From contig OX463778.1 in assembly GCA_949825025.1 (NCBI GenBank), forward strand, positions 34,612,616-34,676,615: DNA of 64,000 bases, written 5' to 3'. The DNA is from Siphlonurus alternatus (lineage: Eukaryota; Arthropoda; Insecta; Ephemeroptera; Siphlonuridae). Below are positions 52,350 to 64,000 of this stretch, piece by piece; position 1 is the first letter of the stretch; the number at the start of each line of letters is the position of its first letter. The notes below the pieces were generated by a model, which saw nothing but the letters and a program-made list of their open reading frames with translations, was not told the DNA's origin and searched no databases. Position numbers and translations under genes: made by a program.

Positions 52350-54698
52350 TATATCGTCGTTGTAGCGCGTTTTTGGCCGATCTTCCAGTTGTAAGTTATG
52401 ACTCCATGGCCGATCTATATATTGTAAGTTATGACTCTCTGGCTGATCAGCTTTATTTTTGCCAGGGACGAGTGGCCGAAATGTCAAAAGTTACAACTTT
52501 TGTTTTATTGCGCCATTCGAAAGAGTGCAAAATTTGACACAAGATGGCATTAGTGGTATTTTCCTAATAATTTTCATTTAAATGCTAGAAAAATAATAAA
52601 AAAAGGGGCGAGGCCCGCGAAATCAGCTGTTTGCAAATAACACGTAACAAAATATCAACACAGAGCAAAAACTTAATATATATTTATTCAATCCAGTTAT
52701 TTACTTCTTCTGGCTGCAAAGAATAATTTTCCTAACGGCCAATTAACATTCAATCAATCAAGTAACAAAATATCTCTCCAGATTGTATCGCGCGGGTGAT
52801 CTCTAAAATCTGGAATCATGCATGCAACGATTGAATAACTCGTAATTATATGGTTCAGCTAAGTGTATAATAATTAATAATAATTAACTTTATAATTAAA
52901 TGTGATTTTTTTCAAAATTGTTGTGATTTTGTTTATAAATATTATTTTGTCATTGCGGCGCGCGCCCTACAGTATATCGGAAAGTTATAATTAAGCTTTT
53001 AGTATGTTAATTTTGATACACATCTGCCTGTGGGGGAAAATATTGCAACTAACCACAATAAAGGCGTCACAAAGATCTGTAACTTGCATGCATATATTGT
53101 AGAGTGTCGTAATAACTATAATAGATAAAAAATACCGGTATTTAAATAAAATTATTATTTTACGATATATAGCTAGCATATAGTATTACATTTTTTTTAG
53201 CAATTATAATATACTCTAGGACGTTCTTATATAACTAGGAAAAATTAGCAAATAAAATTATATTATTGTTATTATTTTTTTGCAAGTTATTTTATATTTT
53301 TTTACCATATATCGCTGCGTATAATAATATATTGTGAGATGTTAAAAGTTTGTAAAAACATGTTTTTATGCTGGCTTGAAAGAGTCGAAGTGCGACAGCT
53401 AATTGGTCTCTTCTAGCAGACACGTACATAACTTTTGTTAATTCATTGACGGTCCAACGTGTGCTATCAATATTATACTATTATAATATTGATATATTAT
53501 ATTATTATCGTATGAACCATGAACCTGAAAAGACGAAAAAAAAAATCGCGAGATACCGCGAAGCACAACGCTCACTTCCGGCTTCGTGAATCGCGCCCAT
53601 TATATACGTACCCATGATAGAATATTATAGTGATCGAACGTACCATATTAATATTTGTTGTTATAAATAAAATTTAGCATAAATAAATTATAAAATAGCG
53701 TAAATATATTTACTATATATATTTTTATGATTAATTCAGCAATGGAATTCTGCTACGCGTCTATAATATATACATAAATACATGCAGTATTCTTCGATCG
53801 AGCATAGAACTCGCTGTGATATTTAATCGTCTTGGTTACGTTTAATTTCCGCGTTTATGTGCAGACCTGTAAAACAAGTAGCATGCTAAGTAAGCTAATT
53901 TTTTTGCATCAATTGCAATTAATGAACTTATAATTGCCTATTGCATTGCTGTTATTTATTACACAAAAAAAAAACGACATTATAAGCGATCGACGATGCT
54001 AAAATCACCCAAACTCGGCTGTGTTCGATTCTATTTTTAATAAATAAACTTTTTTTTATAGTCCCTGCACAGCCGCTTTTTTTTCCCTAAAATTAAAATA
54101 ATGATAAACATGCAATAATATTATAGTAATACACAGTAATTTTATGTCTTACCCATGCATTTTCATTTGTCAGCTAGAAAACGAACCATGAAAATGTTTA
54201 AGTAGCTGAAAAAAATACGGGTATCATATATGCATATATACGCGACGTATATATAAATAAATATTGAAGACGAGCGCGTTTCATTAATTTTAATTAATTC
54301 TGTAATTCTATTACATCGTGTTTTTAATTTCTAGCCAAGTTAACAACGTGAGAGAGGATTATTACATGCATTTTCAAGCCCTGTCGGATTATGGCAAATT
54401 TCATTTATTTATTATTATTATTTTTTAAAGATGACCGACGGACTTTTATACGTATTTTTTATCGTATTTACATTATAAAAGTGCTGCATACAGGATTTTA
54501 ATTTCCAATTCATATTTCCGGAGATAATCAGTTTTTTGCTTCTCCTGAACAATTAGAAAAATTGCAGATCAGCCAGAAGGCCATAACTTACAATATGCAG
54601 ATCAGCCAGAGAGTTATAACTTACAATATATAGATCGGCCATGGAGTCATAACTTACAACTGGAAGATCGGCCAAAAACGCGCTACAACGACGATATA
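52350..54698. mobile_element. 2.35-kb element with about 100-bp inverted termini
   Basis: The left terminus TATATCGTCGTTGTAGCGCG is followed by two subrepeats of a GATC...TTGTAAGTTATGACTC motif and ends near TGGCTGATCAG (52450). The right terminus (about 54568-54698) is the near-exact inverse, with an extra third subrepeat (GATCAGCCAGAAGGCCATAA). A TA or TATA duplication is possible at the ends. The interior has no frame longer than about 60 codons, so it is non-autonomous. It fills most of the gap between the convergent 3' ends of SMIM30 and ELAC1. Confidence 0.8.
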
Positions 54699-55048
54699 CA
54701 CTATGTATTATTTTCTTTTCTTAATTTATTTTTGTGCGATGTACATAAAACATAACACAGTGAACATTCTTTAAAAACTTTGTAAAATATACATATATAA
54801 AAACAAGCAACAGACATTAATATTATAGTTGGTACTTAAGGCTAAATATCGGCCTGGCGGCGCCTGGCCACACCCGAAAGGGTAAAATGATGTCAAGGGT
54901 ATTAACTTTTTTAACTTAATGAGCATAGGCTACTTGTAAGCAATGGATTTGACACAGCCACACAACACAATCTCTGGAAATCTCTGAGCATAGAAAGGGA
55001 CTTAATTGTTAAATGCCATAAATCTTTTGGCACTGCCAGAGCTCTAAA

Positions 55049-58000
55049 TTATAAGGCGTTTTGTAGGTATAACTTAAGTTCCGAGCCAAGTCTTGGTACA
55101 GCCACTTCCAGGAGGTCTTCAGCAAGCAGCACACGACAGCGGGATGATCCCCCGAGCTTTGCTCTGGCTTCTCGTCCCAGCAACTCCACAGCAGGCTCCT
55201 CCGTCTGAGTGAGACAACATTGCAAAATGAATTCCTGTGTAATTCTACCACAATTAGTTTTAATTTTCAATTAATATTTGAAAATTAGGTACTTTTCACA
55301 AGCTACTGGATAGTACAGTGGTTCTATTCTAGTGACCCAATATTAAAATAAAACTAAAAAAATATTTGGCAGGTCCACAGCCTCATAAGGATGCGATCAT
55401 ACAGAATTCATTTGTGACGGGCATTAAAATCCTTATGTATATCATATGTCTGGATTTTTTTTTTTTTTTTTTTAAATTTGCTTATTCAGAAAGACAGATA
55501 TACGAGACTTTACATAGAATATTTCAATACACCCCAAGAGTTTGGAAAACTCATCAAAGGGGAACGTCAGATTCACTTATTGTTAGATAAATTTTAGACA
55601 AGATGGCATTTTTTTTTTTATAAAATTAGTTACAGTATTAAAATATTAAAAAATTGTGACTACAACTGCATTAAAAACCTACTACAGTAGACTAGAATAT
55701 ATGATAATCATTGCAGAGAAGCTTCTTATTGATGTATGTAATTGTAATTATATATTATACTACATTAAATTCCCTTGCTGTCATTTACTACTATGCAATC
55801 AATTGACATCAACCCCTCAATGTCCTCACCTCTGTTTTGTTTTTACTGCTATGTTGGTATCGCTGACTGAAGTGAGTGAGCACCAGCATGCGAGCTTCCA
55901 CCGCCATTGCAAAGGTGGCGGCCATGTCCGGAGTGGAGTGTCCTTTCTCCAGGGCGTTCTCCAGCATGGCGTTTTCCAGAGTGGCCTCGTGAACCAGCAC
56001 GTCACTGCTCCTGAGAATCAGTAAAGAGATTGTGTCACAGCTTTGAATTTTGACCTGTAATGTAAATGCAGAGTGTTGTCTAATTAACATAATTATAATT
56101 TTTTAAATGTTATGTGCCCAATTTATGGTTATTTAATTATTTTTACAGTAAATAAATACAGTATAGAATCAGCAATTTTATATTATTAACAAGTATGAAG
56201 TATGTAATTAACATAGACTGAATCCAACAGGAAGAAATAATTGACAATGCTGTAATTAACAAGTTTGCCTTGATTAATTTTTTAATGAAATTATTGCAGT
56301 TATATATTTTTTTTATCTATACTTTAATGTTCCTGTTTTGACTGAACCAAAATTTAATGTTCTGCCATTATATATTTTAACCTCCTCAACATTTTTGAAA
56401 AGATAGAAGGACGTTCACCCTCATTTTTTCTTTTATATTTAAGAGTGTAGTAACTCACCTTGCAATTTCAGACATTCGATCGGAGTTGCATGTGTCACCC
56501 AGTATTGTCACTTTTCTGCCCGGCTTGGGAGGACCCACCACATCGGAGGGATTTATCTGATGTTTGTAAAGGAATAAAATATACTTTCCTAAAGAAGGAG
56601 GATCAATATACATAATGCACAACAAATTAAATGTAATTTTAAATGCCATAACCAGTCAAATCCCCTTAGTGAATTTTTAATTTGTTAATTTTTAATGTAT
56701 TATAAACAAATGTAAACATGCAGCAAAAGAGTATATACTGTAAACCTATCAGAAACCATACTTTGAATATTTAAGTTATCTGCAGTATCATCATATACGT
56801 ATATAAATTTATTTCTCTTAAAAAAAATTATATTATTAAATATTATTGTATATATATAGATACATAAAAAAATAAAATTTGAAGATTACAAGAGCGCTAA
56901 ATTAGAACAATATATTATGCTACAGCAGCAAGGATACAGTGGAGCCATCAGGCAGGATGTGAGGCAAGCCCTGCTTGAGCTTGGCACACACTGGACCTGC
57001 TTTAACACCACGAGCTAGTAGTTTTTTCATGTCCAGACTGCCAGGCGAGTCTGCCTCCTGCACCACAAAGCCAAAGCTCGGCACTCGGTGATCTAGAGGA
57101 CCAGCCAGGACTGAGGGCTCTCCTGCTGTGCCACACATCCTACACACAAAGAAGTAATAAAGTGATTCTTATATTTTAGTTGTTAATTCTATAATATGTA
57201 CAAACTTTGGCTTAATATATAAGAGCATTTAGTTTTGTAAATTAAATGCAGTAACATTTTGACTGTTTAAGCCTTCCTTTATAGATTAATGACATCATTG
57301 GCGGCCATTTCTAATTATTTCCCGATGGTAATAGCAAAAAAAAAAAAATTATATCTACAGATAAAAAACAAATTGACCTGATCAAAGAAAAAAAAAATAT
57401 ACAAGATGATAGAATTAAGTTTATGAGTTATTAACTTTTTTTTAGTGTTTTTTAGATGCTGATGTGACTAAATTTTGACCAAAGGCCCAATAATATTCTT
57501 CAAATTTATATAGTTTATATCCCAGAAACTTGATCTTAATTTTTCTTTTTCATTTTCTCAATAATTAACTTTTTTTATGAAAGTGCACTGAAAAGATGGG
57601 AATGGTGTACCATCTACTGAAGATGGTGCCATTAATCCTCAACAATGGAAAGCATTTTTTTCAAAAATATATAATGTGACAACTAAAATTTTTAATGCAA
57701 AATTGAAAGTTGACAACAAAATTAGTAAATTTTCAACCACAACTTAAAAAAATTTAGGATAAATTGTACCTGATATGAACTATATATAATAATAACAATA
57801 TTATATAGGAAAATGGAACTGCACATAAAAATATATTTTAAAGTGCACTTGCATCCGTGTTCTAAAATCTTAAAAATTATTATTTTATTCTCGACAGAAA
57901 TTAAGACTTAACTCTACATGTGCTATACATAGCAGTTACTTACACATTCCAAACGTCATCCTGGGCCTCGATTTGCCGCCCTGGTAATTCCTGGGGGTGC

Positions 58001-59741
58001 GGAGGACCTTGAGCGTCATGGTTGACTGGCCAGCTGCTCCAATCCTCCCCAAATTGATCAGCCAAGGGCACCAGCTCATGTACCTGAAGCCACAGATAAA
58101 CGTGAAAGATCAGAAAAAAACAATTTTTAAAATTAGCATTCTAAAAATAAAAATGCTTCATTTTTATTTTACGTTGTTAATTATGTATTCTATGTAAATT
58201 TCACATTTTAAAATTTGTGTACATTAAATATTTACTTCTGAACTACTGTAATATTATTTTGGTTTAGAAACTAAAACAAAGCATGTACAGCCACAAGAGA
58301 AATAAATACTTTAAATAAATAAATATATTACATAAATTAGATATATCATATTGGCCACAATTCATGAAGGAAGTCATCCCTGTTTCTTACTAAACACAGT
58401 ACATATTACTGTAGTGAAAAAGCTGGATAACTTTCTGGACAGCTCTTTTGTGAATCACACTCATTTTACATGACCAAAAAATTATTCCTATGATTTAATG
58501 CAAGGGAAAAAAGCTGGATTAGTGTGATTTTTTTTACAGACATAATTAACACCATTTTTTACTTTCAAATTAAAATAAGATCATCATCATCATGAAACAA
58601 TAGGCCTGTTCGTAAACCCTGCTCGGTGTACACTTTCTACACCCAATCGACCTTATGTTCAGGTGCATCATAAATATATAATATAAAACATTTTCAATTT
58701 TATTCCGATTTTAAGGAACAGCATGAAGAGGGGAAAGAAGTAAGCAAGAAAGAATATAAAACAAATTTACTATCACTTTTATTAACGGATTGTAAAGCAC
58801 TAAATGAAAAGGGGAAAAGGCACACATTGAGCGAGCAGAGGTTGAACCATGAACCAGCCACAGGTCAGGCCACGCTGTGAAGCAGGTTTTACAGGAATTA
58901 CATGCCCAGGCTGGGTGCAGCAGCTACTGAAACGGGCTGGGATAGGCTAAAAAATCTGTCACAACAATACTCAGATGTACTCACCACATATTGGAATGGT
59001 AGTGGTGATCGAGACAAATTTAAATTCTGTCTGAGATACTGTCTCAAACCATGGGGTCCAAATATCTCCAACACAAAACCTTCTTTGTAAGCACCTTGGC
59101 TGGACAGGGTGCAGATCAGACCGGGAAGACCAAACAACTGTAAAATAGTAAAAAAAGTTTTTTCAAAATGATGTTTTTGTGCATCACACAGCAAGCTAAG
59201 TCTAATAGCTAGTGATTTACAAGAAATGGAAATTTTGTTTTGTGGATCTGTGAACCAGTCCAGAATTTCCCTTGTCTGGCTGAGATTACTGCCAATAGCA
59301 ATTTGTATATTTCATTAAAGACTTACAACATAAACATCAATTCTAGTTGGCATGAGTAGCACAGTACAGTACACACAAAACGAAGAAAAATGGACAACAT
59401 ACATGAAAAGTTTTTAATGCAGAAATGAATAAATGGTACCAAATTATGCTACTCTGAATTTTTTCAGATTTTTTTGAGACCCGGAACTACTTTTAAATAA
59501 TTATTGAAAGTCCTGTGATTTCAGCTGGCACCCCTGCAGCCTTAATAAAAAGGATAGAGACCTATTGACGCCTCCAGGGGGCATGGCCGCACTTTCAGTA
59601 ATTATTTAAAAATAGTTCTGGGTCTCAAAAAAATCTGAAAGAATTCAGAGTAGCATAATTTGGTACCCTCTATTCATTTCTGCAAAAAAAAAATTTCATG
59701 TATGTTGTCCATTGTCATGTTTTGATTTGATTTTTTCCTGT

Positions 59742-59823
<82 letters not shown>

Positions 59824-61483
59824 ATTTTTTTCTTTTCTTTTTCTCAGATGAGATATCACAACTGCTATTGTTAAGCATTGACAACCTGATTTCACATAAC
59901 CAATATTATTTATTTACTTTGTGAAAAACAGCAGTAAAAATTTGGCTTACATGGTCTCCGTGAAGATGAGTAATGAATACTTTTGTAATTTTGCCAGGCT
60001 TCACTGAACTTTTCTGCAGCTGAATCTGTGATCCTTCACCACAGTCAAATAACCAAACATTTCCATCTGAAACACCAATTTTGTAAAACAATTTGAGTGA
60101 TAGGAAAGCATGGGAAGAAAAGAAGAAACTCGTAGAGATCGCTATTCAGAATTTTGTTCCTCGTCCGGAATAATGAGCTATCAGCCTTCCAACAATTGTG
60201 TGCAAATAGCTCTCTGCTATATCAGGTGAGTGCAATAATGAGCATTAATTATGCCTAACTGATTTGCGCATGCGAGCAGTTCGTTATTGTACCCATCTGA
60301 TATATCAAACAGCTCATTATTACACAGGATTGTGGTAGTTCATTGGGCGAAGTACATATTCTATGTACAGTATGTACTGTATACAGTACAGTACTGTAAT
60401 GACATTTACTGCCTATTTAGTAGAGCTCATAGGCCAGGCATTGGCTTTATATTTAAATTGTAGAGACTGTGTGTTCCAACGAGAATTACCTCTGATTGGG
60501 GATAATCATGCACAATATATTCAAAAACTGCTGTGGCATGAAGTAGCAAAATCAAGATGTCTTTGATTTTCTTAAGGAGCTAATTGTATGCATAAGTGTC
60601 ATACTGTAGCATGCTGTAGCAATTTCCGAATATGTAAAAGCTCCTTAAAGGCATACAGGCCTCAAAATACAATTAGACAGTCACCAAGTGGGTTTAGAGT
60701 AAATAATCAACATTTGCATCATTTTTTTCCACGCGTGATGCATCCGTGCGAAGTCGCAGTTCAAAGTAAGAAATTTAGTCCTTGATGACGTCATGAAGTC
60801 CTTGATGACGTCACAACTCAATGCTAATCAGTGCTAGCTGTGAGTTGTGACGTCAGCAAGGACTTTCTTTGTAGCGCGACTTCGCACAGACGCACCACGC
60901 GCATGTAAAAATATATGATATCCATTACTGTAATACAACATATATCATATATGCAGGGATAGTAGGAGTGATGTGGGAAAGTATTCTTTCCTAAATCGAA
61001 CAGTGAGGGAGTGGAACTTGTTGCCGTCCGGAATGGTGGCCGGTGGGGGTGGAGGGTTATGAAAAGTCTAGAAATACGCTGAGAATGCATATGATACATT
61101 GCGTGCTATACCGTGGTATAGCCACATTTGTCGCAAATCGATATAATCTGTAATCTATAAATCTGTAATCTGCATACGGTACAGTACGGTAAGCATATCA
61201 TTACATACATATGCAATGTACAGTATATATAATATATACTGTATGATACTGTATATTATCCTGTAAAATATAGGACGATGGTACGTTGATGTATGCATAT
61301 TATATGCATACTGTATATATACAGTACATATGTATTTACAAACTATGCAAACACACACAGTACAGTATGATACATATATTATATGGAGGCATGGAACAAA
61401 CCTTCAAAGCGGAGAGCAATGCAGGAAACGCCCCTATTTGCTGTGGGAAAACATGACGCAGTTCCCAAAAATATAAGCTCCAT
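55049..61483 (-). CDS. ELAC1: tRNase Z short form (ElaC ribonuclease Z 1), complete coding set
   Basis: Eight minus-strand coding exons: 61483-61402, 60066-59951, 59137-58985, 58083-57944, 57139-56938, 56556-56459, 56010-55830 and 55204-55049. All phases are compatible, giving 375 aa (human 363). The enzyme is a metallo-beta-lactamase-fold endonuclease that trims 3' trailers of pre-tRNAs. Visible motifs are [34 protein letters not shown], the metal-binding THLHGDH (split across an exon junction before [10 protein letters not shown]), [50 protein letters not shown] and VLTHFSQRY. These match the single-domain ElaC1 type and not the long ELAC2 type. The donor after exon 5 is an unusual GTATCC. 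Intron 2 holds a foldback and a (GATT)n run; intron 1 holds a foldback and a LINE remnant. Head-to-head with GMDS. Confidence 0.95.
58560..58890. other. ELAC1 intron DNA with possible dispersed-repeat fragment
   Basis: AATAGGCCTGTTCGTAAACC is similar to a segment near 49188. A GGTTGAACC-containing patch near 58840 vaguely recalls a tRNA box B in inverse orientation, but no box A supports it. Confidence 0.3.
59391..59711. mobile_element. 321-bp foldback element in ELAC1 intron 2
   Basis: TGGACAACATACATGAAA at the left is mirrored by TTTCATGTATGTTGTCCA at the right. Inner arms with GCTACTCTGAATT and TTTTTTGAGACCCGGAACTA and their inverses make it almost fully self-complementary. It is related to the inner hairpin of the 45363-46095 element. 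Confidence 0.8.
59745..59823. repeat. (GATT)n microsatellite
   Basis: About 20 uninterrupted copies of ATTG/GATT lie just beyond the foldback at 59391-59711. Confidence 0.97.
60731..60901. mobile_element. foldback element with TGACGTCA motifs, ELAC1 intron 1
   Basis: ACGCGTGATGCATCCGTGCG then AAGTCGC at the left is mirrored by GCGCGACTTCGCACAGACGC then ACCACGCG at the right (imperfect). The middle has a direct duplication of AGTCCTTGATGACGTCA and, in the opposite arm, TGACGTCAGCAAGGACT. This gives three TGACGTCA palindromes in about 80 bases. Confidence 0.65.
60961..61046 (+). pseudogene. short LINE ORF2 C-terminal remnant
   Basis: The plus-strand frame reads [20 protein letters not shown] then LPSGMV. 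It aligns with the C-terminal part of the LINE at 62-63.6 kb ([20 protein letters not shown]). Only about 30 residues survive. It is in the opposite orientation to that copy and lies in ELAC1 intron 1. Confidence 0.75.
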
Positions 61484-61954
61484 AGCTGCGGTGTGCTGTG
61501 ACAATAGACTGTTAGTAATACAAGATGCTAGGCCTCTTTAAAAAGATTATAAAAAGTTGTCAAATATTACAAACGTTACAACCATAGAGTTACAACATAA
61601 CACAACTTTCGAATTGAATTGAATTGATTGATGTATTGACTTCGGGTCTATAAGGACCAAGTAACACAACTTTCCTTGTTTTCGTAAAACACATGATGAG
61701 ACAAAACACTGTCGATATCTTGAAAATCTACCAATAAGCTTCTAATGACGTCTTCACTAGCCAATGAGCTTTCAGGAGGGCGTTTCCCTATCCGTCACTT
61801 TTATCAGCTGGTCAAGGGGGCGTATCGCGTAAAATTGCCGGCTTTTTGTTCAACTTAGTGCAGTCGTGGCATCTCTATAGCAATTGCTATATTTAAAACC
61901 TCTCATTGTTCTCAGAGAGTTTGGCAAGTGATCTACAAGTTGTAAGATATTGCT
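61484..61954. promoter_or_regulatory. shared ELAC1/GMDS bidirectional promoter region
   Basis: The ATG codons of ELAC1 (minus, 61483) and GMDS (plus, 61955) are 471 bases apart with no other gene between them. The centre contains AGCCAATGAG (CCAAT box near 61760) and a GC-richer patch GGAGGGCGTTTCCC. No TATA box is obvious. Start sites are not defined, so untranslated exons on either side cannot be excluded. Confidence 0.55.
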
Positions 61955-64000
61955 ATGGCTTCCAGCGCTTCCACAAACACTTCAGGGGGAGAGAGGAAAA
62001 AAGCTCTCATAACAGGCATCACTGGCCAGGTATGCATAATTATAAGTTGCACAACAAAAAAGTATGATTAAAGATTAAAGATTAAATAGCAGTGTGTACA
62101 CACATTACATACATACACCACTGCTTGCGGCTATTGTGGGTATTCCACCACGGTGGCTCGCTTGCTTGCGGCTGACTCTCTCAGCCCCTCCCTGAACTCA
62201 CCAACACTCCGAGCATCCACAAGCCCAGAATCCAACAAATTCCACTCCCTCACCGTTCTTCTCAAAAAAGAATACTTGCCCACATCATTTTTGCTTCTCC
62301 TATACTCCAGCTTCCAATCATGGTCCCTCCTACCTTTATAACGCCCTTCCTCAGTACGATCGCTAAGCTCCTCCCAGCCCTTTTGGTTCCTAGTTATTTT
62401 ATACATTGCTGTCAGTCTACTTTGCTTCCTCCTTTCCTCCAGATCCTCCCATCCCAGTTGCTCTATCATTCTAGTCACACTCTCTCTTCCCTTATAAATT
62501 TTGTTTTTATCACAGATAAAGCTCCAGTTCCCCTTTTCTAAGACCCTTCTTGCTGCTCGTCTTTGTATCTTTTCCATCTCTTTCTTCCCTTTTGCTCTAT
62601 ACGGGTCCCATGCATTACATCCATATTCCATTATTGGTCTAATCAGAGACTTGTATGCTTTTTCTCTTACTGTCCTGCCTGCCCCCTTAAGATTCCTCAT
62701 TACAAACTCAAGATTCCTTCTGCTCTTTGCGGTTACATACCTAATATGTTCATCCCAATTAAGTTTGCACTGAAGCATTACTCCCAGATATTTGTATTTG
62801 TCCTCTGATTTGATTTCTTCCCCCTCCATAAAATATTTAACCTGACTTTGCTCCCTTCTTTTGTTGAACTTAACCACACTACATTTTCCCACATTAAGCT
62901 TCATTTTATTAGCTTCTATCCATATACCCACTGTCTCCAGATCCTTTTGTAGAATTTGCTCATCCTGCTTATTACTTACTGTCCTATAGATTACGCTGTC
63001 ATCAGCAAAAAGCCTCATCTCCGACTCCAAATTCTGTACAATATCATTAATAAAAATAATAAAAAGTAGCGGCCCTAGCACACTACCCTGAGGGACTCCG
63101 GAAGTAACCTTCACTACCTCAGACAACGTTTGCCCTAGCTTGACTCTCTGTACTCTATCAGTTAAAAAATCTTCTATAAAATTTATCAAGCCTTCTTCAC
63201 CTACCGCTTCTCTTATTTTATTCACTAGTATATTATGTGGCACCTTATCAAATGCTTTCTCGAAATCCAAAAATATTGCATGTATTTCCTCTCCTTTATC
63301 AATGCCTTCCTCGAGGTCCTGCACTAGCCCCAGAAGCTGAGTATCACATGAATAATTCCCCCTAAATCCGTGCTGTTGTTTGCAAAAATATCCCTTCCGT
63401 TCTAGCTTAAGTCTCATGTACTTAACTACTATCTTCTCCATTACTTTTGAAACTACTGATGTAAGGCTTACTGGTCTGTAGTTTTTAACTTCACTTTTTG
63501 CTCCTCCCTTATAAATTGGAATAACCCACGCCTCTCTCCACCCATCTGGCATTTTACCTTGTTTCATTACCGTCTCAAAAATAAGCATTTGGTACTTACA
63601 ATGCTTATCAATACACAATTTTAGGAATGATGCATACATGCATACATACATATCATTATTTTAAAAACATTTTTGAAACATAATTGACATGTGTTTTTAC
63701 AGGATGGATCATATCTAGCTGAGTTTCTTATAGAAAAAGGCTATGAGGTTCATGGTGTGATTAGAAGAGCCAGTACGTTCAACACCGGACGTATCCAGCA
63801 TCTGTATGCAGATCCGAATTCTCATCGTGAAGGACGTATGATTCTACATTATGGTGATATGACAGACAGCAGCTGCCTAGGAAAGATTATCAGTCAAGTG
63901 CGTCCTGTAGAAATATACAACCTGGCAGCACAGAGTCATGTCAAGGTATGCTATATAAACCATTGCCATTAAAAAAATTGTAAATTTTTAAAAGCAATTT
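61955..64000 (+). CDS. GMDS: GDP-mannose 4,6-dehydratase, 5' part (runs out of window)
   Basis: Exon 1 is 61955-62029 and exon 2 is 63703-63945, both ending in phase 0 with consensus splice sites. The gene continues beyond 64000. The protein begins with a variable stretch, then [20 protein letters not shown] (the Rossmann-fold glycine motif G-x-x-G-x-x-G that binds NADP), [35 protein letters not shown] and [10 protein letters not shown]. The order and residues are those of GMDS, an extended short-chain dehydrogenase that makes GDP-4-keto-6-deoxymannose, the first step of GDP-fucose synthesis in the cytosol. The catalytic Ser/Tyr-x-x-x-Lys region is on later exons outside the window. Intron 1 contains an antisense LINE. 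Confidence 0.95.
62066..63612 (-). mobile_element. 5'-truncated LINE with intact reverse-transcriptase frame
   Basis: The open frame from 63651 to the stop at 62131 covers the reverse transcriptase from just upstream of its first motif to the C-terminus. Motifs are [20 protein letters not shown], the HGFR segment, [30 protein letters not shown] and the catalytic FADD (LFADDSVIY), followed by KYLGVML, the RRAARRVL segment and a C-terminal WNLLDSG. The first about 20 codons (MYVCMYASF...) are probably flanking intron read in frame. No endonuclease domain remains. The 3' end is a very short UTR and three copies of TTTAATC (complement of 62066-62086), a tail of the CR1/jockey-like kind. The lack of stops suggests a recent insertion. 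It is antisense in GMDS intron 1. Confidence 0.88.

Noticed and set aside
58801..58890. tRNA-like patch (GGTTGAACC, CCACGCTGTGA) suggestive of a minus-strand SINE head
   Set aside because: Box B is plausible but box A and the arms do not form a tRNA-like fold; not enough to call.

Overview
This is a strongly AT-rich, intron- and transposon-dense eukaryotic nuclear window. I read it as an arthropod. The support is the insect/crustacean-like RPL13 N-terminus, a tRNA-headed SINE carrying a core I associate with arthropods, and 5S-rRNA-headed SINEs. A crustacean is a reasonable guess, but the sequence does not settle the class. There are no bacterial-type operons, no CRISPR array and no recognisable virus.

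Layout. 1-34 kb is gene-poor. It holds one clear coding exon of an FLVCR-family choline/heme-type MFS transporter (8383-8698, minus). A TATA/CCAAT promoter with a spliceable non-coding first exon at about 27.65-27.79 kb (minus) may serve it. The rest is AT-rich spacer, microsatellites, a LINE 3' end that runs into a roughly 360 bp (TTAC)n tract, and a 5S-type SINE. From 30.8 to 47.2 kb there is a cluster of long-arm foldback elements bounded by TTAA, several nested in one another.

34.8-63.9 kb is the gene-rich half. It holds RPL13 (minus, complete coding set, 223 aa), PSMB2 (plus, complete, 217 aa), a SMIM30-like 58-aa membrane micropeptide (plus, short enough to be missed by ordinary gene calling), ELAC1/tRNase Z short form (minus, eight coding exons, 375 aa) and the first two coding exons of GMDS (plus, running out of the window). 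All intron phases I worked out by hand are compatible, so these models should be close to correct. RPL13/PSMB2 and ELAC1/GMDS are two head-to-head pairs with short shared promoter regions. The genes are housekeeping functions (translation, proteasome, tRNA 3' processing, GDP-fucose synthesis) and form no joint pathway.

The most interesting material is (i) the SMIM30-like micropeptide, (ii) a TTAA-targeting foldback family whose own loop carries a TTAA target and which has inserted into itself, (iii) a roughly 1.7 kb foldback built from about 130 bp tandem repeats inside a PSMB2 intron, (iv) a 2.35 kb element with about 100 bp inverted termini between SMIM30 and ELAC1, and (v) LINE 3' tails that appear to have seeded long microsatellites.
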